NCBI GenBank assembly: GCA_947589445.1
Contig: CANQAB010000005.1
Span: forward strand, 1-35,907
DNA: 35,907 bases
Source: an uncultured Clostridia bacterium
Lineage (GTDB): Bacteria; Bacillota; Clostridia; TANB77; CAG-508
Reading direction: 5' to 3'
The notes beneath the pieces are model-generated. The model made no database searches. It had not been told where the DNA came from and saw only the letters and a list, made by a program, of their open reading frames with translations. Positions 35,813 through 35,907 of this stretch are shown here, one piece after another. How positions within the stretch are numbered: position 1 is the stretch's first letter; every line of letters begins with the position of its first letter. The position numbers and the translations under genes were made by a program.

Positions 35813-35907
35813 TAAATTGTAATTTGCCGCTAATCTCTCAGCCTATTTTTGAGCACGTTTTTTTCAAAATTAGACCCTCCAAGCCAAGGGGTATTCCCCG
35901 CCTCAAA
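35813..35907. other. Non-coding end of the window
   Basis: I see no gene start, terminator or repeat that I can support in these last 95 bases. The next gene may begin beyond the window. Confidence 0.4.

Noticed and set aside
1-35907. CRISPR arrays and rRNA genes
   Set aside because: I found no regularly spaced repeats of CRISPR type and no rRNA sequence. The only tRNA-like stretch (17150-17205) is incomplete.

Overview
The window comes from a very AT-rich, low-GC Gram-positive bacterium, most likely an uncultured Clostridia-type Firmicute. This rests on strong AGGAGG ribosome binding sites, frequent TTG starts, A-rich coding strands, consensus TTGACA/TATAAT promoters, and a Firmicute-like gene order (rpoB-rpoC, then a gdpP-rplI-dnaB-tilS-ftsH cluster). 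I cannot name the species.

Left part, about 1-18650, is accessory DNA. It opens with a phage replication remnant: a replisome-organizer gene with a damaged or missing 5' end, a DnaC-type helicase loader and a small ParB-like protein. A terminator and a run of GTACAA repeats follow. Next comes a defence island. It holds an XRE regulator; a GmrSD-like DUF262/HNH nuclease with a C-terminal DUF5655-like domain; a complete type I restriction-modification set (HsdM, HsdS, HsdR); an MqsR-like toxin with a zinc-finger/HTH/Panacea antitoxin; and a three-gene cassette that I do not recognise as a known system (small membrane protein, a protein resembling nucleoid-associated NA37 proteins, and a 500-residue membrane-anchored protein). 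The cassette is the best candidate for an undescribed system. On the minus strand follow a small phage-like gene, a TnpV-like transposon gene and a two-gene membrane-protein operon. A related hairpin repeat lies at about 1981-2067 (+) and 16481-16565 (-), so inverted copies bracket the island. A decayed tRNA-like segment near 17150 may be an old attachment site.

Right part, about 18700-35907, is core genome. rpoB has a perfect consensus promoter followed by a leader of about 400 nt with several hairpins, two of them terminator-like. rpoC follows after an unusually long, palindrome-rich spacer. gdpP (c-di-AMP phosphodiesterase), rplI, dnaB and tilS follow behind a new promoter, then ftsH. Two related 125-bp MITE-like elements sit before rplI and before ftsH; the second occupies the place where hpt lies in Bacillus. 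rpsU (56 codons) and a YfmF-type inactive M16 peptidase homologue each have their own promoter. Two perfect hairpins, of 29 and 20 bp, lie after ftsH and after rpsU.

Functionally, the left half looks like layered anti-phage and mobile-element functions, and the right half is transcription, replication, tRNA modification and protein quality control. All assignments come from reading motifs and gene order by eye; no database search was run.
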